Assembly: GCF_000423185.1 (NCBI RefSeq)
Contig: NZ_AUHM01000035.1
Coordinates: 34,469-88,579, forward strand
From: Inquilinus limosus DSM 16000
GTDB taxonomy: Bacteria > Pseudomonadota > Alphaproteobacteria > DSM-16000 > Inquilinaceae
DNA length: 54,111 bases
Direction of reading: 5' to 3'
Each line of letters starts with the position of its first letter. The stretch's first letter is position 1. The position numbers and the translations under genes were made by a program. Below, in pieces: positions 18,376 to 27,299 of the stretch. The notes under the pieces were generated by a model. That model was not told the DNA's origin. It saw nothing but the letters and a program-made list of their open reading frames with translations, and ran no database searches.

Positions 18376-19154
18376 GCATGGACCCGATGATCTCCATCGA
18401 AGGGCTGGATGTCGTCTTCGGCGACACCCATGCGGTGCGCGACGCCTCGCTGGCCGTGGCGCGGGGCGAGAGCTTCGGCCTGGTCGGCGAAAGCGGCTCC
18501 GGCAAGTCCACCATCCTGCGCGCCCTCTCCGGCCTCAACCCGGAGTGGACCGGCCGGATCGCGGTCGACGGGCGGGAGCAGGGGCGGCACCGTGACAAGG
18601 GCTTCTTCAAGCTGTGCCAGATGGTGTTCCAGGACCCTTACGGTTCGCTGCATCCGCGCCAGACGGTCGACGCGACGCTGATGGAGCCGCTGGCGATCCA
18701 CGGCTTCGACAGCCGCGACGCGCGGGTCGAGCGGGTGCTGAAGGAAGTCGGGCTTGGGCCCGCCTTCCGCTTCCGCTATCCGCACCAGCTCTCGGGCGGA
18801 CAGCGCCAGCGCGTCGCCATCGCCCGGGCGCTGGTGCTGGAGCCGCGGGTGCTGCTGCTGGACGAGCCGACCTCGGCGCTCGACGTCTCGGTGCAGGCGG
18901 AGATCCTGAACCTGCTGAAGCGCCTGCGGGCCGAGCGCGGGCTGACCTATCTGCTGGTCACCCACAACCTCGCCGTGGTGTCGGTGATGTGCGACCGGCT
19001 GGCGGTGATGAACCGCGGCCGTATCGTCGAGACGCTGACCGCGGCGCAGCTGCATGACGGCACCGTGACCCAGCCCTACACCCGCCAGCTCCTTGAGGCC
19101 AGCCGCGGCTACGACCGCGCCGCCGCCGACCGGATCGAGGATTTCGCGGCCTGA
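18372..19154 (+). CDS. Peptide-type ABC transporter ATPase 2 (DppF/OppF family)
   Basis: Second ATPase, 260 residues. Walker A is GESGSGKST, the signature LSGGQRQRVAIARAL and Walker B VLLLDEPTSALDVSVQ. It pairs with the preceding ATPase as a heterodimer. The ATG overlaps the upstream stop. It is last gene of the operon, followed by a strong bidirectional hairpin at 19158-19185. Confidence 0.93.
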   Translation: MSMDPMISIEGLDVVFGDTHAVRDASLAVARGESFGLVGESGSGKSTILRALSGLNPEWTGRIAVDGREQGRHRDKGFFKLCQMVFQDPYGSLHPRQTVDATLMEPLAIHGFDSRDARVERVLKEVGLGPAFRFRYPHQLSGGQRQRVAIARALVLEPRVLLLDEPTSALDVSVQAEILNLLKRLRAERGLTYLLVTHNLAVVSVMCDRLAVMNRGRIVETLTAAQLHDGTVTQPYTRQLLEASRGYDRAAADRIEDFAA

Positions 19155-19157
19155 AGG

Positions 19158-19185
19158 CCGGAGGCGCGAGGATCCGCGCCTCCGG
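19158..19185. terminator. Bidirectional hairpin between convergent transporter genes
   Basis: Perfect 11-bp stem CCGGAGGCGCG/CGCGCCTCCGG with a 6-base loop, placed between the stop of the peptide transporter operon and the stop of the convergent LivJ-like gene. No long T-run on either side. Confidence 0.6.
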
Positions 19186-19191
19186 TTCCGG

Positions 19192-20331
19192 TCACTGCGC
19201 GAGCTTGGTCAGCTGCGCATCGGTCAGCTGCACCATCTTGCCGTTCTGCCAGGCATAAAGGACGTAGTTGCTGCCGACCGGGTCGCCCTTGGTGTCGAAG
19301 GTCAGGGGCCCGATCACCGTGTCGTAGGCGCTGCCGTCATGCAGCGCCGCGGCGACCTTGGCGCCGTCGACCGACCCGGCCTTCTGCGCCGCCGCGGCCC
19401 AGGCCTGCACCGCGGCGTAGGTGTAGAGGGTGTAGCCCTCCGGCTCGTAGCCCTCGGCGCGGAAGCCGGCGACGACCTCCCTGGCCTGCGGCTGGTCGCG
19501 CATCTCCGGCCCGAAGGTGACCAGGGCGCCCTGGCCGGCCGGGCCGGTGATGGCCCAGAATTCCTGCGACACGGTGCCGTCGTCGGACAAGAACTGCGCC
19601 TGCAGCCCCTGGTCGCGCATCTGGCGCAGGATCAGCCCGGCCTCGTTGTGCAGCCCGCCGAAAAACACGGCGTCGACATCCGCCGCCTTCAGCTTCGACA
19701 CCACGGCCGAGAAGTCGCGCTCGCCGACGGTGATGCCTTCGTACAGCACCTCGGTCAGCCCGAGCCCGTTCATCCGCGCCTTGGTCGCATCCGCCAGGCC
19801 TTTGCCGTAGGTGGTCTGGTCGTGCAGGATCGCGACCTTGCGGCCCTTATAGGCGGTGGCCAGGAACTTGCCGGCGACATCGCCCTGCTGGTCGTCGCGG
19901 CCGCAGGTGCGGAACACGGTCCCGATCCCCTGCTCGGTCAGCTGCGGGTTGGTCGAGCCCGGCGTGATCTGCAGCACCCCCTCCTCGGCATAGACGGTCG
20001 AGGCCGGGATCGAGACCGAGGAGTTGTAGTGGCCGATCACCGCCGCCACGCCCTCGCCGACCAGCTCGTTCGCCGCGGCCACGCCCTGGCGCGGGTCCGA
20101 CGCGTCGTCGCCATAGACGATCGTCACCTGTTCGCCATTGACGCCGCCGGCGGCGTTCAGGGCCTTCACCGCGGCCTCGGCGCCGCGGCGGTACTGCTCG
20201 CCCACCGCGGCGTTGGGGCCGGTCAGCGGCCCGGCGACGCCCAGCTTCACCTCGGCCATCGCCGGGGCGTGGGCGGCCAGCGCGGCCAGGCCCGCCGTGA
20301 CCAGCAGGATCTTGCGAAAGCTCGTCATCAC
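19192..20331 (-). CDS. Branched-chain amino acid-type ABC substrate-binding protein (LivJ/LivK family)
   Basis: Periplasmic binding protein, 379 residues, with signal peptide ending near AMA-E (residue 26). VKLGVAGPLTGPNAAVGEQYRRGAEAAVKALNAAGGVNG and VAAVIGHYNSSVSIPAS are textbook LivJ-type text (Peripla_BP_6). It is solitary: no LivHMGF genes accompany it, so it must use permeases encoded elsewhere. A conserved hairpin (20495-20514) lies about 165 bases upstream of its start, close to the stop of a LuxR-type regulator gene, and may be a control site. Confidence 0.9.
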   Translation of the reverse strand: MMTSFRKILLVTAGLAALAAHAPAMAEVKLGVAGPLTGPNAAVGEQYRRGAEAAVKALNAAGGVNGEQVTIVYGDDASDPRQGVAAANELVGEGVAAVIGHYNSSVSIPASTVYAEEGVLQITPGSTNPQLTEQGIGTVFRTCGRDDQQGDVAGKFLATAYKGRKVAILHDQTTYGKGLADATKARMNGLGLTEVLYEGITVGERDFSAVVSKLKAADVDAVFFGGLHNEAGLILRQMRDQGLQAQFLSDDGTVSQEFWAITGPAGQGALVTFGPEMRDQPQAREVVAGFRAEGYEPEGYTLYTYAAVQAWAAAAQKAGSVDGAKVAAALHDGSAYDTVIGPLTFDTKGDPVGSNYVLYAWQNGKMVQLTDAQLTKLAQ

Positions 20332-20483
20332 ATTTCCCTCGGATGTCGATGCGGGTCTGAGACAAGGTCAGCCCGACCGGTTGCCGGCCGCCGAATGCGG
20401 CCGGCGCGATGTCGGATGGAAGATCCCCGTTCGCGTCCCGCGTCGCGGCGCGGGATCGACTGCGACACTGTTCCAGGATGAGA

Positions 20484-20516
20484 AAAGCGTCTCAACCCCC
20501 GAGGATTGGGGGATGG
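20484..20516. promoter_or_regulatory. Conserved hairpin element, copy 1 (loop GAGGATT)
   Basis: Plus-strand text gcgtctcaacccccgagg then attgggggat forms a stem CCCCC/GGGGG around GAGGATT. Almost the same block (gcgcctcaatccccgagg, attaggggat) is found at 22426-22455. Both lie immediately downstream of a LuxR-type gene and about 165-175 bases upstream of the next reverse-strand start. It could be a terminator or an operator for these regulators; the conserved loop argues for protein binding. Confidence 0.5.
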
Positions 20517-20521
20517 CGGGG

Positions 20522-21271
20522 CTACGGGGTGAGCAGACCGAGGCTGAGGGCGGTGGCCACGGCTTCGCTGCGGCTGGTCGCCCGTAGCTTGCGCATGGCC
20601 GAGGCGACATATTCGTTGACGGTGTGGACCGACAGGGCCAGGCCGCGGGCGGCCTGCTTGCTGGAGGCGCCGCGCGCGATCCAGGCGAGGCAGTCGCGCT
20701 CGCGCGGCGTCAGCGGCGGGGCCGATGCATCGGGGGCGCGGGCCGAAGCGGCGGTAAGCCGGACCTGGATCTTCAACGCCCGGCCGATATGCGGGCCGAG
20801 ATGTTGCAGCAGCCGGATCTCCTCCTGCCCCCAGTCGGGGCGGCGACGCGACCGCCACAGCGACAGATGGGCGGCCAGGCCATGCCGGTCGACATCGATC
20901 CAGTACAGGCCGCTGTGCCGGCCCTGCGGCTTGGCGTAGTCGTTGTAGAACTCGGTGCGGATGAATGCGGTCGCCGGCACCAGCATGCGGTCGACGAACA
21001 CCGATCCGGCCGCCAGACCCGGCAGCTTCGGCAGCACCGGCCAGGTCTGGTGGTAGTAGGCGTTGTAGAGCGGGACGTAATCGGGGTCCGACTGGATCCG
21101 GATCGCAGCGTCGGTCGGCATCGGCGTGCCGGTCGGATGCAGCGTCACGGTGGAATCGCTGCCGAGCAGCCGCGACAGCCCGCCCAGCACCGATCCCCAG
21201 TCGTCCTGGCCCAGCGCGGCGTCATAGGCCCGGCTGATCAGCCCGTACAGCTGGCGTCCGTCGTCAGGCAT
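20522..21271 (-). CDS. LuxR-family transcriptional regulator, paralogue 1
   Basis: 249 residues. The N-terminal 180 residues are a shared, unassigned sensory region (YNAYYHQTWPVLPKLP, FVDRMLVPATAFIRTEFYNDY). The C-terminal 60 residues are a LuxR/GerE helix-turn-helix: LTPRERDCLAWIARGASSKQ then SVHTVNEYVASAMRKL. ATG 21271 was chosen because all three paralogues then start MPD. It overlaps the stop of paralogue 2 by eight bases. DNA identity with paralogue 2 is very high over the HTH, indicating a recent tandem duplication. The ligand is unknown; classical acyl-homoserine-lactone residues were not recognised. Confidence 0.88.
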   Translation of the reverse strand: MPDDGRQLYGLISRAYDAALGQDDWGSVLGGLSRLLGSDSTVTLHPTGTPMPTDAAIRIQSDPDYVPLYNAYYHQTWPVLPKLPGLAAGSVFVDRMLVPATAFIRTEFYNDYAKPQGRHSGLYWIDVDRHGLAAHLSLWRSRRRPDWGQEEIRLLQHLGPHIGRALKIQVRLTAASARAPDASAPPLTPRERDCLAWIARGASSKQAARGLALSVHTVNEYVASAMRKLRATSRSEAVATALSLGLLTP

Positions 21272-22004
21272 CGAGCAGGCCGAGGCTGAGGGCCGTGGCC
21301 ACCGCCTCGCTGCGACTGGTCGCCCGCAGCTTGCGCATGGCCGAGGCGACATATTCGTTGACGGTATAGACCGACAGGGCCAGCCGCTGGGCGGCCTGCT
21401 TGCTGGAAGCGCCGCGGGCGACCCAGACGAGGCAGTCGCGCTCGCGCGGCGCCAGCAGCGGCGGGGCGTCGCCGTTCCGCGCGCCGGCCGCGGCCAGCCG
21501 GTCCCGGATCTTCAGCGCCCGGCCGATATGCGGACCGACAAGCTGCAGCAGGCGGATCTCCGCGTCGCCCCAATCGGGGCGGCGCCGCGACCGCCAGAGC
21601 GAGAGATGCGCCCCCAGCCCGTGCCGGTCGAAATCGACCCAATACAGGCCGCTATGGCCGCCCTGCGGCCGGGCATAGTCGTTGTAGAACTCGGTCCGGA
21701 TGAACTCGGCCTGCGGCACCAGCATGCGGTCGACGAACACCGGCTGGGCCTCCAACCGCTGCACCATCGGCAGGATCGGCCAGATCCGGTGGTAATGGGC
21801 GTTGTAGAGCGGGATATAGGCGGGGTCACAGCCGACGCGGACCGCGATGTCGGTCTGCATCGGGGCGCCGGTCGGGTGCAGCGCCGCGGCCTCGCCGCCG
21901 AGCAGCGCCAGAATCCGGCGCAGCACGACCGCCCAGTCCTCGTCGCCGAGGGCGGCGTCGTAGGCTTGGCCGACCAGCTCGGCAATGGCGCGGTCATCCG
22001 GCAT
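21264..22004 (-). CDS. LuxR-family transcriptional regulator, paralogue 2
   Basis: 246 residues, with the same architecture as its neighbours: N-terminal sensory region with YNAHYHRIWPILPMV and FVDRMLVPQAEFIRTEFYNDY, then a LuxR HTH (LAPRERDCLVWVARGASSKQ, SVYTVNEYVASAMRKL). The ATG at 22004 aligns with the paralogues; an upstream GTG at 22025 is possible. It is translated into paralogue 1 (8-base overlap). The gap upstream (22005-22132) separates it from a 42-residue membrane protein on the same strand. Confidence 0.88.
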   Translation of the reverse strand: MPDDRAIAELVGQAYDAALGDEDWAVVLRRILALLGGEAAALHPTGAPMQTDIAVRVGCDPAYIPLYNAHYHRIWPILPMVQRLEAQPVFVDRMLVPQAEFIRTEFYNDYARPQGGHSGLYWVDFDRHGLGAHLSLWRSRRRPDWGDAEIRLLQLVGPHIGRALKIRDRLAAAGARNGDAPPLLAPRERDCLVWVARGASSKQAAQRLALSVYTVNEYVASAMRKLRATSRSEAVATALSLGLLDA

Positions 22005-22132
22005 GGCGAGGCAGGGCAGGGACACACGACAAACCGCCGGCGCGGCGCCGGCGGTCCCGGTAGACTATACCAGGTTTGTGGTGTTTTGGGGGCGCGCGAT
22101 GACGTCCCGGGAGCCCCCGCCGGGTTACGGGA

Positions 22133-22261
22133 TCAGTGCAAGGTCAGGAGCAGCACCGCCGCCGAGAGGGCCGTGCCGCCGGTGACCACGGCAAAACCCG
22201 GCCCGGCGCGCCACAGCAGCACCGCGATCAGCCCGAAAGCCGCCATCAGAACCGGATTCAT
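22133..22261 (-). CDS. Small hydrophobic protein, 42 residues
   Basis: Short gene with an excellent ribosome-binding site (GGGAGGTGA) about 5 bases before ATG 22261. It encodes two hydrophobic stretches (MNPVLMAAFGLIAVLLW and FAVVTGGTALSAAVLLLTL) joined by RAGPG, so it is probably a two-helix inner-membrane protein. It lies between LuxR paralogues 2 and 3 on their strand, and a conserved hairpin lies about 170 bases upstream. I do not recognise a family. The strong Shine-Dalgarno is the main argument that it is real. Confidence 0.55.
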   Translation of the reverse strand: MNPVLMAAFGLIAVLLWRAGPGFAVVTGGTALSAAVLLLTLH

Positions 22262-22425
22262 CAGCTCACCTCCCACCCGATAGCGCGCCCCGCCGCGCCC
22301 GGCGGCTGTCTCCACAATGAAAACGGAATTTGCGTCGAATTGTTTCATTCTCGGCGCAAAAAAGCCGAAATCGCCCGCGGGCACGCAGCGTGATTCTCCG
22401 CGGCCGAGAGTCCCGGATCGCGGGA

Positions 22426-22455
22426 TGCGCCTCAATCCCCGAGGATTAGGGGATC
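22426..22455. promoter_or_regulatory. Conserved hairpin element, copy 2 (loop GAGGATT)
   Basis: Stem ATCCCC/GGGGAT around GAGGATTA, almost identical to the block at 20484-20516. It sits at the stop of LuxR paralogue 3 and upstream of the 42-residue membrane protein gene. See copy 1 for interpretation. Confidence 0.5.
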
Positions 22456-23215
22456 ATTCGTCGAGCAGGTCGAGGACCAGCGCCTTGGCCACCGCCTCGG
22501 TGCGGCTGGCCGCATTCAGCTTGCGCATCGCCGATTCGACATATTCGTTGACCGTGTGGATCGACAGGTCGAGCTGGCGCGCGATCTCCTTGCTCGAGGC
22601 GCCGCGGGCGATCCTGGCCAGGCAGTCCCGCTCGCGCCAGGTCAGCTCCGCGCCGGTCCGGGTTAGGCGGATCGCCGAACGCCGGGCCGCGCCGGTGCCG
22701 AGGCGGCGCTCGATCTCCAGAGCCTGTTCGAGATGTGGGCCGAGGCGGTGGAGAAGACGGAGCTGCGCCGGCTCCCAGTCCGGCTGCCGCTGCGACCGCC
22801 AGACCGAGACCACGGCGGGCAGGGATCCGGCGGCCGGCCTGCCGCGGCCGAGCCAGAACAGGCTGGCATGCTGGTCCTGCGGCCGCAGGAAATCGGCGTA
22901 GAACTCGGTGCGGACATAGTCCCGGTCCGGCACCAGCATGCGGTCGATGAAGGTGGCGCCGCCGGACAGGCGCGGCAGCCAGGGCCGGATCGGCAGGATG
23001 CGGTGGTAGTGGGCACCGTACAGCCGGACATAAGCGAGGTCGATGCCGGCGACCACCGTCTGCACCGCCTGGTCCGGGGCGGCGGGCCGCTGCAGCACGG
23101 CGGCATGGCCGCCGAGCATGTCCGACAGCCCGTCCAGCACGGCGGCCCAGTCCTCGTCGCCGATCGCGGCGTCGTAGATCTGTCCGATCAAGTCCAGCAG
23201 TTGCTCATCCGGCAT
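22454..23215 (-). CDS. LuxR-family transcriptional regulator, paralogue 3
   Basis: 253 residues, more diverged than paralogues 1 and 2 but collinear. It starts MPDEQLLDLIGQIYDAAIGDEDW, includes YGAHYHRILPIRPWLP and FIDRMLVPDRDYVRTEFYADF, and ends in a LuxR HTH (LTWRERDCLARIARGASSKE, SIHTVNEYVESAMRKL). It lies downstream of the MFS carrier on the same strand with a 25-base gap, so the two may be co-transcribed and the regulator may respond to the carrier's substrate. That link is inference. Confidence 0.88.
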   Translation of the reverse strand: MPDEQLLDLIGQIYDAAIGDEDWAAVLDGLSDMLGGHAAVLQRPAAPDQAVQTVVAGIDLAYVRLYGAHYHRILPIRPWLPRLSGGATFIDRMLVPDRDYVRTEFYADFLRPQDQHASLFWLGRGRPAAGSLPAVVSVWRSQRQPDWEPAQLRLLHRLGPHLEQALEIERRLGTGAARRSAIRLTRTGAELTWRERDCLARIARGASSKEIARQLDLSIHTVNEYVESAMRKLNAASRTEAVAKALVLDLLDE

Positions 23216-23240
23216 GGCGGACCATCAGGTTGGGGACGCG

Positions 23241-24485
23241 CTATTCCCCGGCGGCGGGGGAGGAGGCGAGCCCGGATCGCAGCCGCGCCTTGCCGAAGGC
23301 GACGCCGCGCTGCTCCGGCCCGAAGGCGATCAGCAGCGCGATCACCACCGCCACCACACCGGTCACCAGGGCCATGGCGAGGGCATAGTCGTTGCCGTTG
23401 GTGACGGCAATGTGGGTCTGCAGCGTCAGGTTTATGGCGGCCAGCAGATTGCCGGTCTGGTAGACGAAGCCGGGGAAGGTGCCGCGCGCCTCCTCCGGCG
23501 ACAGCTCGTTCAGATGCGCCGGCACCACGCCCCAGGCGCCCTGCACCGCGACCTGCATGACGAAGGCGCCGGCCGCCAGCAGCACCGGGCCGGAGGAGAA
23601 GGCCCAGAGCGGCAGCGCCGGCAGGGCCAGCAGCGCCGCCGCGACGATCACCCGACGCCGGCCGAAGCGCTCCGACAGGGCGCCGCAGGCCAGGCCGCCG
23701 ATGATGGCGCCGATGTTGTAGACGATCGCGATCAGGCTGACCTCGTGCGGGCCCATGCCGTGCTGGACCTTGAGGAAGGTCGGGTAGATGTCCTGCGTGC
23801 CGTGGCTGAAGAAGTTGAAGGCGGTCATCAAGAGGACGGCGTAGACCCCGAGCCGCCAGTGCCGACGCACCGTGTCGCCGAGGGAGATGCGGTCGCGCTC
23901 CACCCTCGTCTCCGCCCAGGCCGGGGATTCCGGGACGCGGCGGCGGATGTACAGCACCAGCAGGGCCGGCAGCACGCCGATCATGAACATGCCGCGCCAG
24001 CCGATCGAATCATAGAGCAGGCCGTAGACGATCGAGGCCAGCAGGTAGCCGTTCGGATAGCCCGCCTGCAGGATGCCGGAGACGAGGTCCCGTGACCGGG
24101 CCGGCACCGTCTCCATGGTCAGCGAGGCGCCGACGCCCCATTCGCCGCCCATGGCGATGCCGTACAGCATGCGCAGGATCAGCAGCACGGTGAAGGTCGG
24201 GGCGAAGCCCGAGGCGAATTCCAGCAGGGAATAGGCCAGGACGTCGATCATCAGCGTCGGCCGGCGGCCGAAGCGGTCGGCGGCGCGGCCGAACAGGAAG
24301 GCGCCGACCGGCCGCATCGCCAGGGTCAGCGTCACCAGCCAGGAGGTGGTCTCGGCCCCGGTGCCGAACTCCTGGGCGATATCAGTCAGGATGAAGACGA
24401 GAAGGAAGAAGTCGAAGGCGTCGAGCGTCCAGCCGAGGAAACTGGCGACCACGACGCTGCGCTGCTGGGCAGTCCACCCCTGCAT
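23241..24485 (-). CDS. MFS transporter (metabolite:H+ symporter family)
   Basis: Inner-membrane secondary carrier, 414 residues, about 12 hydrophobic segments. GWTLDAFDFFLLVFI in helix 1, RPVGAFLFGRAADRFGRRPTL between helices 2 and 3, and RMLYGIAMGGEWGVGASLTMETVP in helix 4 are typical of the sugar-porter-like/metabolite:H+ symporter branch (sialic acid, lactate, aromatic acid carriers). The substrate cannot be assigned. ATG 24485 was preferred over an in-frame GTG at 24527 because it has GAGG upstream and matches the usual N-terminus. Confidence 0.9.
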   Translation of the reverse strand: MQGWTAQQRSVVVASFLGWTLDAFDFFLLVFILTDIAQEFGTGAETTSWLVTLTLAMRPVGAFLFGRAADRFGRRPTLMIDVLAYSLLEFASGFAPTFTVLLILRMLYGIAMGGEWGVGASLTMETVPARSRDLVSGILQAGYPNGYLLASIVYGLLYDSIGWRGMFMIGVLPALLVLYIRRRVPESPAWAETRVERDRISLGDTVRRHWRLGVYAVLLMTAFNFFSHGTQDIYPTFLKVQHGMGPHEVSLIAIVYNIGAIIGGLACGALSERFGRRRVIVAAALLALPALPLWAFSSGPVLLAAGAFVMQVAVQGAWGVVPAHLNELSPEEARGTFPGFVYQTGNLLAAINLTLQTHIAVTNGNDYALAMALVTGVVAVVIALLIAFGPEQRGVAFGKARLRSGLASSPAAGE

Positions 24486-24619
24486 GGCGAGCCTCTGAAC
24501 CGTGGCTGCGGCGGGGCCCCCTTCCACGGCGCCCGCCGCCTCACGCCAGCTTCATCCCATGCGACGGTGCCCGTCTCGCGCCGATCGGGCATGGCTCCCG
24601 TGCCGGAACGGGAACGTCC

Positions 24620-25321
24620 TCAATCGGTCGGCATCTTGTCGATGCCGCCATGCGCTGCCGACCAGGAGACCGGGTCGTGCAGGAACTTCTCGACCTCGTC
24701 CAGCGTCTTCGGGTCGAAATGGTTGCCGGACTTGCAGAACTCCAGCACGTCCCACCAGGTGGCGAGCGCATGCAGCTCGACCCCGATCGACTCGAAGAAC
24801 TTCGGCGTGTCCTTGAAGATGCCGTAGTTGAACACGACGAAGACGTGCTCGACCACCGCGCCGGCGTCGCGCAGCGCCTGGCAGAACTTGGCCTTGCTGC
24901 GGCCGTCGGTGTTCAGGTCCTCGACCAGCAGCACCCGCTGGCCCTCGGTCAGCACGCCCTCGATCTGGGCGTTGCGGCCGAAGCCCTTCGGCTTCTTGCG
25001 CACATACTGCATCGGCAGGGCGAGGCGATCGGCGATCCAGGCGGCGTAGGAGATGCCGGCGGTCTCGCCGCCCGCCACCGCATCGATCCGCTCGAAGCCG
25101 ATCTCGCTGAGGATCACCGAGGTGGAGAAGTCCATCAGCACGCCGCGGATCCGAGGGAAGGAGATCAGCCGCCGCGTGTCGGTGTAGACCGGGCTGGCCC
25201 AGCCCGAGGTGAACTTGTAGGGCGTCTCGGCGTTGAAGCTGATCGCCCCGGCCTCGAGATATGCCTGGGCGGTCAGGCGAGCGATGGTCTTGCGGTCGGG
25301 GAAGCTGGTCGAGAGGATCAT
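24620..25321 (-). CDS. pyrE: Orotate phosphoribosyltransferase
   Basis: Converts orotate and PRPP to orotidine monophosphate in de novo pyrimidine synthesis (EC 2.4.2.10), cytoplasmic. 233 residues. The PRPP loop region is [15 protein letters not shown], the flexible catalytic region [17 protein letters not shown], and [16 protein letters not shown] is the N-terminal orotate site. It is divergent from pyrC across a 114-bp gap, so the two pyrimidine genes may share a control region. Confidence 0.93.
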   Translation of the reverse strand: MILSTSFPDRKTIARLTAQAYLEAGAISFNAETPYKFTSGWASPVYTDTRRLISFPRIRGVLMDFSTSVILSEIGFERIDAVAGGETAGISYAAWIADRLALPMQYVRKKPKGFGRNAQIEGVLTEGQRVLLVEDLNTDGRSKAKFCQALRDAGAVVEHVFVVFNYGIFKDTPKFFESIGVELHALATWWDVLEFCKSGNHFDPKTLDEVEKFLHDPVSWSAAHGGIDKMPTD

Positions 25322-25435
25322 GGCGGGCTCCGGCGGATTTGGGGCTTGTTAGGACCGGGGCTGCCATCTGGCAAGCGGGGTTGCGTCCTTTGGGACGCAT
25401 GGCCATGATCCGCCGGCCGCAGCAGGACACCCGCC

Positions 25436-26479
25436 ATGACCGACCGTCTCACCCTCCGCCGCCCCGACGACTGGCACCTGCATCTGCGCGACGGCGCCAT
25501 GCTGCGCGCGGTGCTGCCCCACACCACGGCGCATTTCGCCCGCGCCATCATCATGCCGAACCTGACGCCGCCGGTGGTCACCACCGCCGACGCCCGGGCC
25601 TATCGCGACCGCATCCTGGCGGCGCTGCCCGACGGCGCGCGCTTCACCCCGCTGATGACCGCCTATCTGACCGAGGGCACCGATCCCGACGACCTCGCCC
25701 GTGGCAAGGAGGAGGGGGTGCTGACCGCGGCCAAGCTGTACCCGGCCGGCGCCACCACCAACTCGCACAGCGGGGTGAAGGATCTCGCGAAGATCCGCCC
25801 GGTGCTGGACCGGATGCAGGCGATCGGTCTGCCGCTCCTGGTCCATGGCGAGGTGGTCGACCCGCAGGTCGACATCTTCGACCGCGAGGCGGTGTTCATC
25901 GAGCGCCACCTGCAGCCGATCCGGGCCGATTTCCCGGAACTGCGCATCGTGTTCGAGCACGTCACCACCCATGACGGGGTCGATTTCGTGCTGGACCAGG
26001 ATGACGGCCGGGTCGGCGCCACGATCACGCCGCACCATCTGGTGCTGAACCGCAACGACCTCCTCGTCGGCGGGGTGCGGCCGCACTACTACTGCCTGCC
26101 CGTGGTGAAGCGCGAGCGCCACCGCCTGGCCCTGCGGAAGGCCGCGACCTCGGGTGATCCGCGCTTCTTCCTCGGCACCGATTCCGCGCCGCATCCGGTG
26201 CATGCCAAGGAGGCCGCCTGCGGCTGCGCCGGCGTGTTCAATGCCCGCGTCGCGGTCGCCTGCTACGCCCGGGTGTTCGAGGAGGAGGGGGCGCTGGGCC
26301 GGTTCGAAGCCTTCGCCTCGCTGAACGGCCCGGCCTTCTACGGCCTGCCGGTGAACGAGGAGACGATCACGCTGGTCCGCGGCGACGAGGAGCTGCCGGA
26401 GCGGCTGCCGGTCGATGGCGGCGACGACGTCCACGTCTTCCGCGGCAAGACCGCGCCGGGCTGGCGGGTGGAGGCATAG
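25436..26479 (+). CDS. pyrC: Dihydroorotase (PyrC type)
   Basis: Zinc enzyme that cyclises carbamoyl-aspartate to dihydroorotate (EC 3.5.2.3). 347 residues, the length of the E. coli class. Metal ligands: HLH at 14-16; the bridging carboxylated Lys is K100 in [23 protein letters not shown] and [14 protein letters not shown] supply further His ligands, and GTDSAPH the catalytic Asp. It is divergent to pyrE. A hydrolase gene follows after 37 bases. Confidence 0.95.
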   Translation: MTDRLTLRRPDDWHLHLRDGAMLRAVLPHTTAHFARAIIMPNLTPPVVTTADARAYRDRILAALPDGARFTPLMTAYLTEGTDPDDLARGKEEGVLTAAKLYPAGATTNSHSGVKDLAKIRPVLDRMQAIGLPLLVHGEVVDPQVDIFDREAVFIERHLQPIRADFPELRIVFEHVTTHDGVDFVLDQDDGRVGATITPHHLVLNRNDLLVGGVRPHYYCLPVVKRERHRLALRKAATSGDPRFFLGTDSAPHPVHAKEAACGCAGVFNARVAVACYARVFEEEGALGRFEAFASLNGPAFYGLPVNEETITLVRGDEELPERLPVDGGDDVHVFRGKTAPGWRVEA

Positions 26480-26516
26480 AAGCGGCGCCCGTCCGGAAAC
26501 CACACGGAGACCGACC

Positions 26517-27293
26517 ATGCCCCATGTCACCGTCGACGGATGCCGGCTGCACTATCGCCTCGACGGCCCCGAGGACGGGCCGCCGCTGCTGCTGTCGCAC
26601 GCGCTCGGCGTCGATCTCGAGATGTGGGGGCCGCAAGTGGAGCGGCTCGCCCGCCGTTTCCGGGTGCTGCGCTACGACCATCGCGGCCATGGCGGCAGCA
26701 ACGTGCCGCCCGGGCCGTACAGCCTCGACCGGCTGGGGCGTGACGCCGTCGGGCTGCTCGACGCCCTCGGCATCGGCCAAGCCGATGTCGTCGGCCTGTC
26801 GCTGGGCGGGATGGTGGCGCTGTGGCTCGGCATCCACGCGCCGGACCGCATCGGCCGCTTGGTGCCCTGCTGCACCACCGCCTATGCCGGCGGCCCGGAG
26901 CTGTGGGAACCGCGGATCGAGGCGGTGCGGCGCGACGGCATGGCGGCCCTCGTCGACGGCGTGATCGGGCGCTGGTTCAGCCCCGGCTTCCGCGAGCGGG
27001 CGCCGCAGACGGTGGACGGCATCCGCCGCAAGCTGCTGGCGACCCCGCCGGACGGCTACGCCGCCACCTGCGCCGCGATCCGCGACATGGACCAGCGCGA
27101 TGCGATCAGCCGAATCAGGGCGCCGATGCTGGTGCTGTCGGGCACGCAGGACCAGGGCACGCCGCCGGAGCGGGGGCGGGAGATCGCGGCCGCCGTGCCG
27201 GGCGCGCGCTTCCAGGCCCTCGACGCCGCCCACATCGCCAATCTCGAGCAGGCGGACGCCTTCACCGCGGCGGTCGAGGGCTTCTTGGGCTAG
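26517..27293 (+). CDS. Alpha/beta hydrolase, 3-oxoadipate enol-lactonase-like
   Basis: 258 residues. Nucleophile elbow GLSLGGM near residue 95, oxyanion segment LLSHALGVDLEMW, catalytic Asp probably in SGTQDQGTPP, and His in LDAAHIANLEQ. The overall text matches PcaD, which hydrolyses 3-oxoadipate enol-lactone in protocatechuate catabolism. No other pca gene is in the window, so the exact substrate is uncertain. ATG 26517 follows ACGGAGACC. The gene ends 6 bases from the convergent LysE gene. Confidence 0.8.
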   Translation: MPHVTVDGCRLHYRLDGPEDGPPLLLSHALGVDLEMWGPQVERLARRFRVLRYDHRGHGGSNVPPGPYSLDRLGRDAVGLLDALGIGQADVVGLSLGGMVALWLGIHAPDRIGRLVPCCTTAYAGGPELWEPRIEAVRRDGMAALVDGVIGRWFSPGFRERAPQTVDGIRRKLLATPPDGYAATCAAIRDMDQRDAISRIRAPMLVLSGTQDQGTPPERGREIAAAVPGARFQALDAAHIANLEQADAFTAAVEGFLG

Positions 27294-27299
27294 GGGCCG

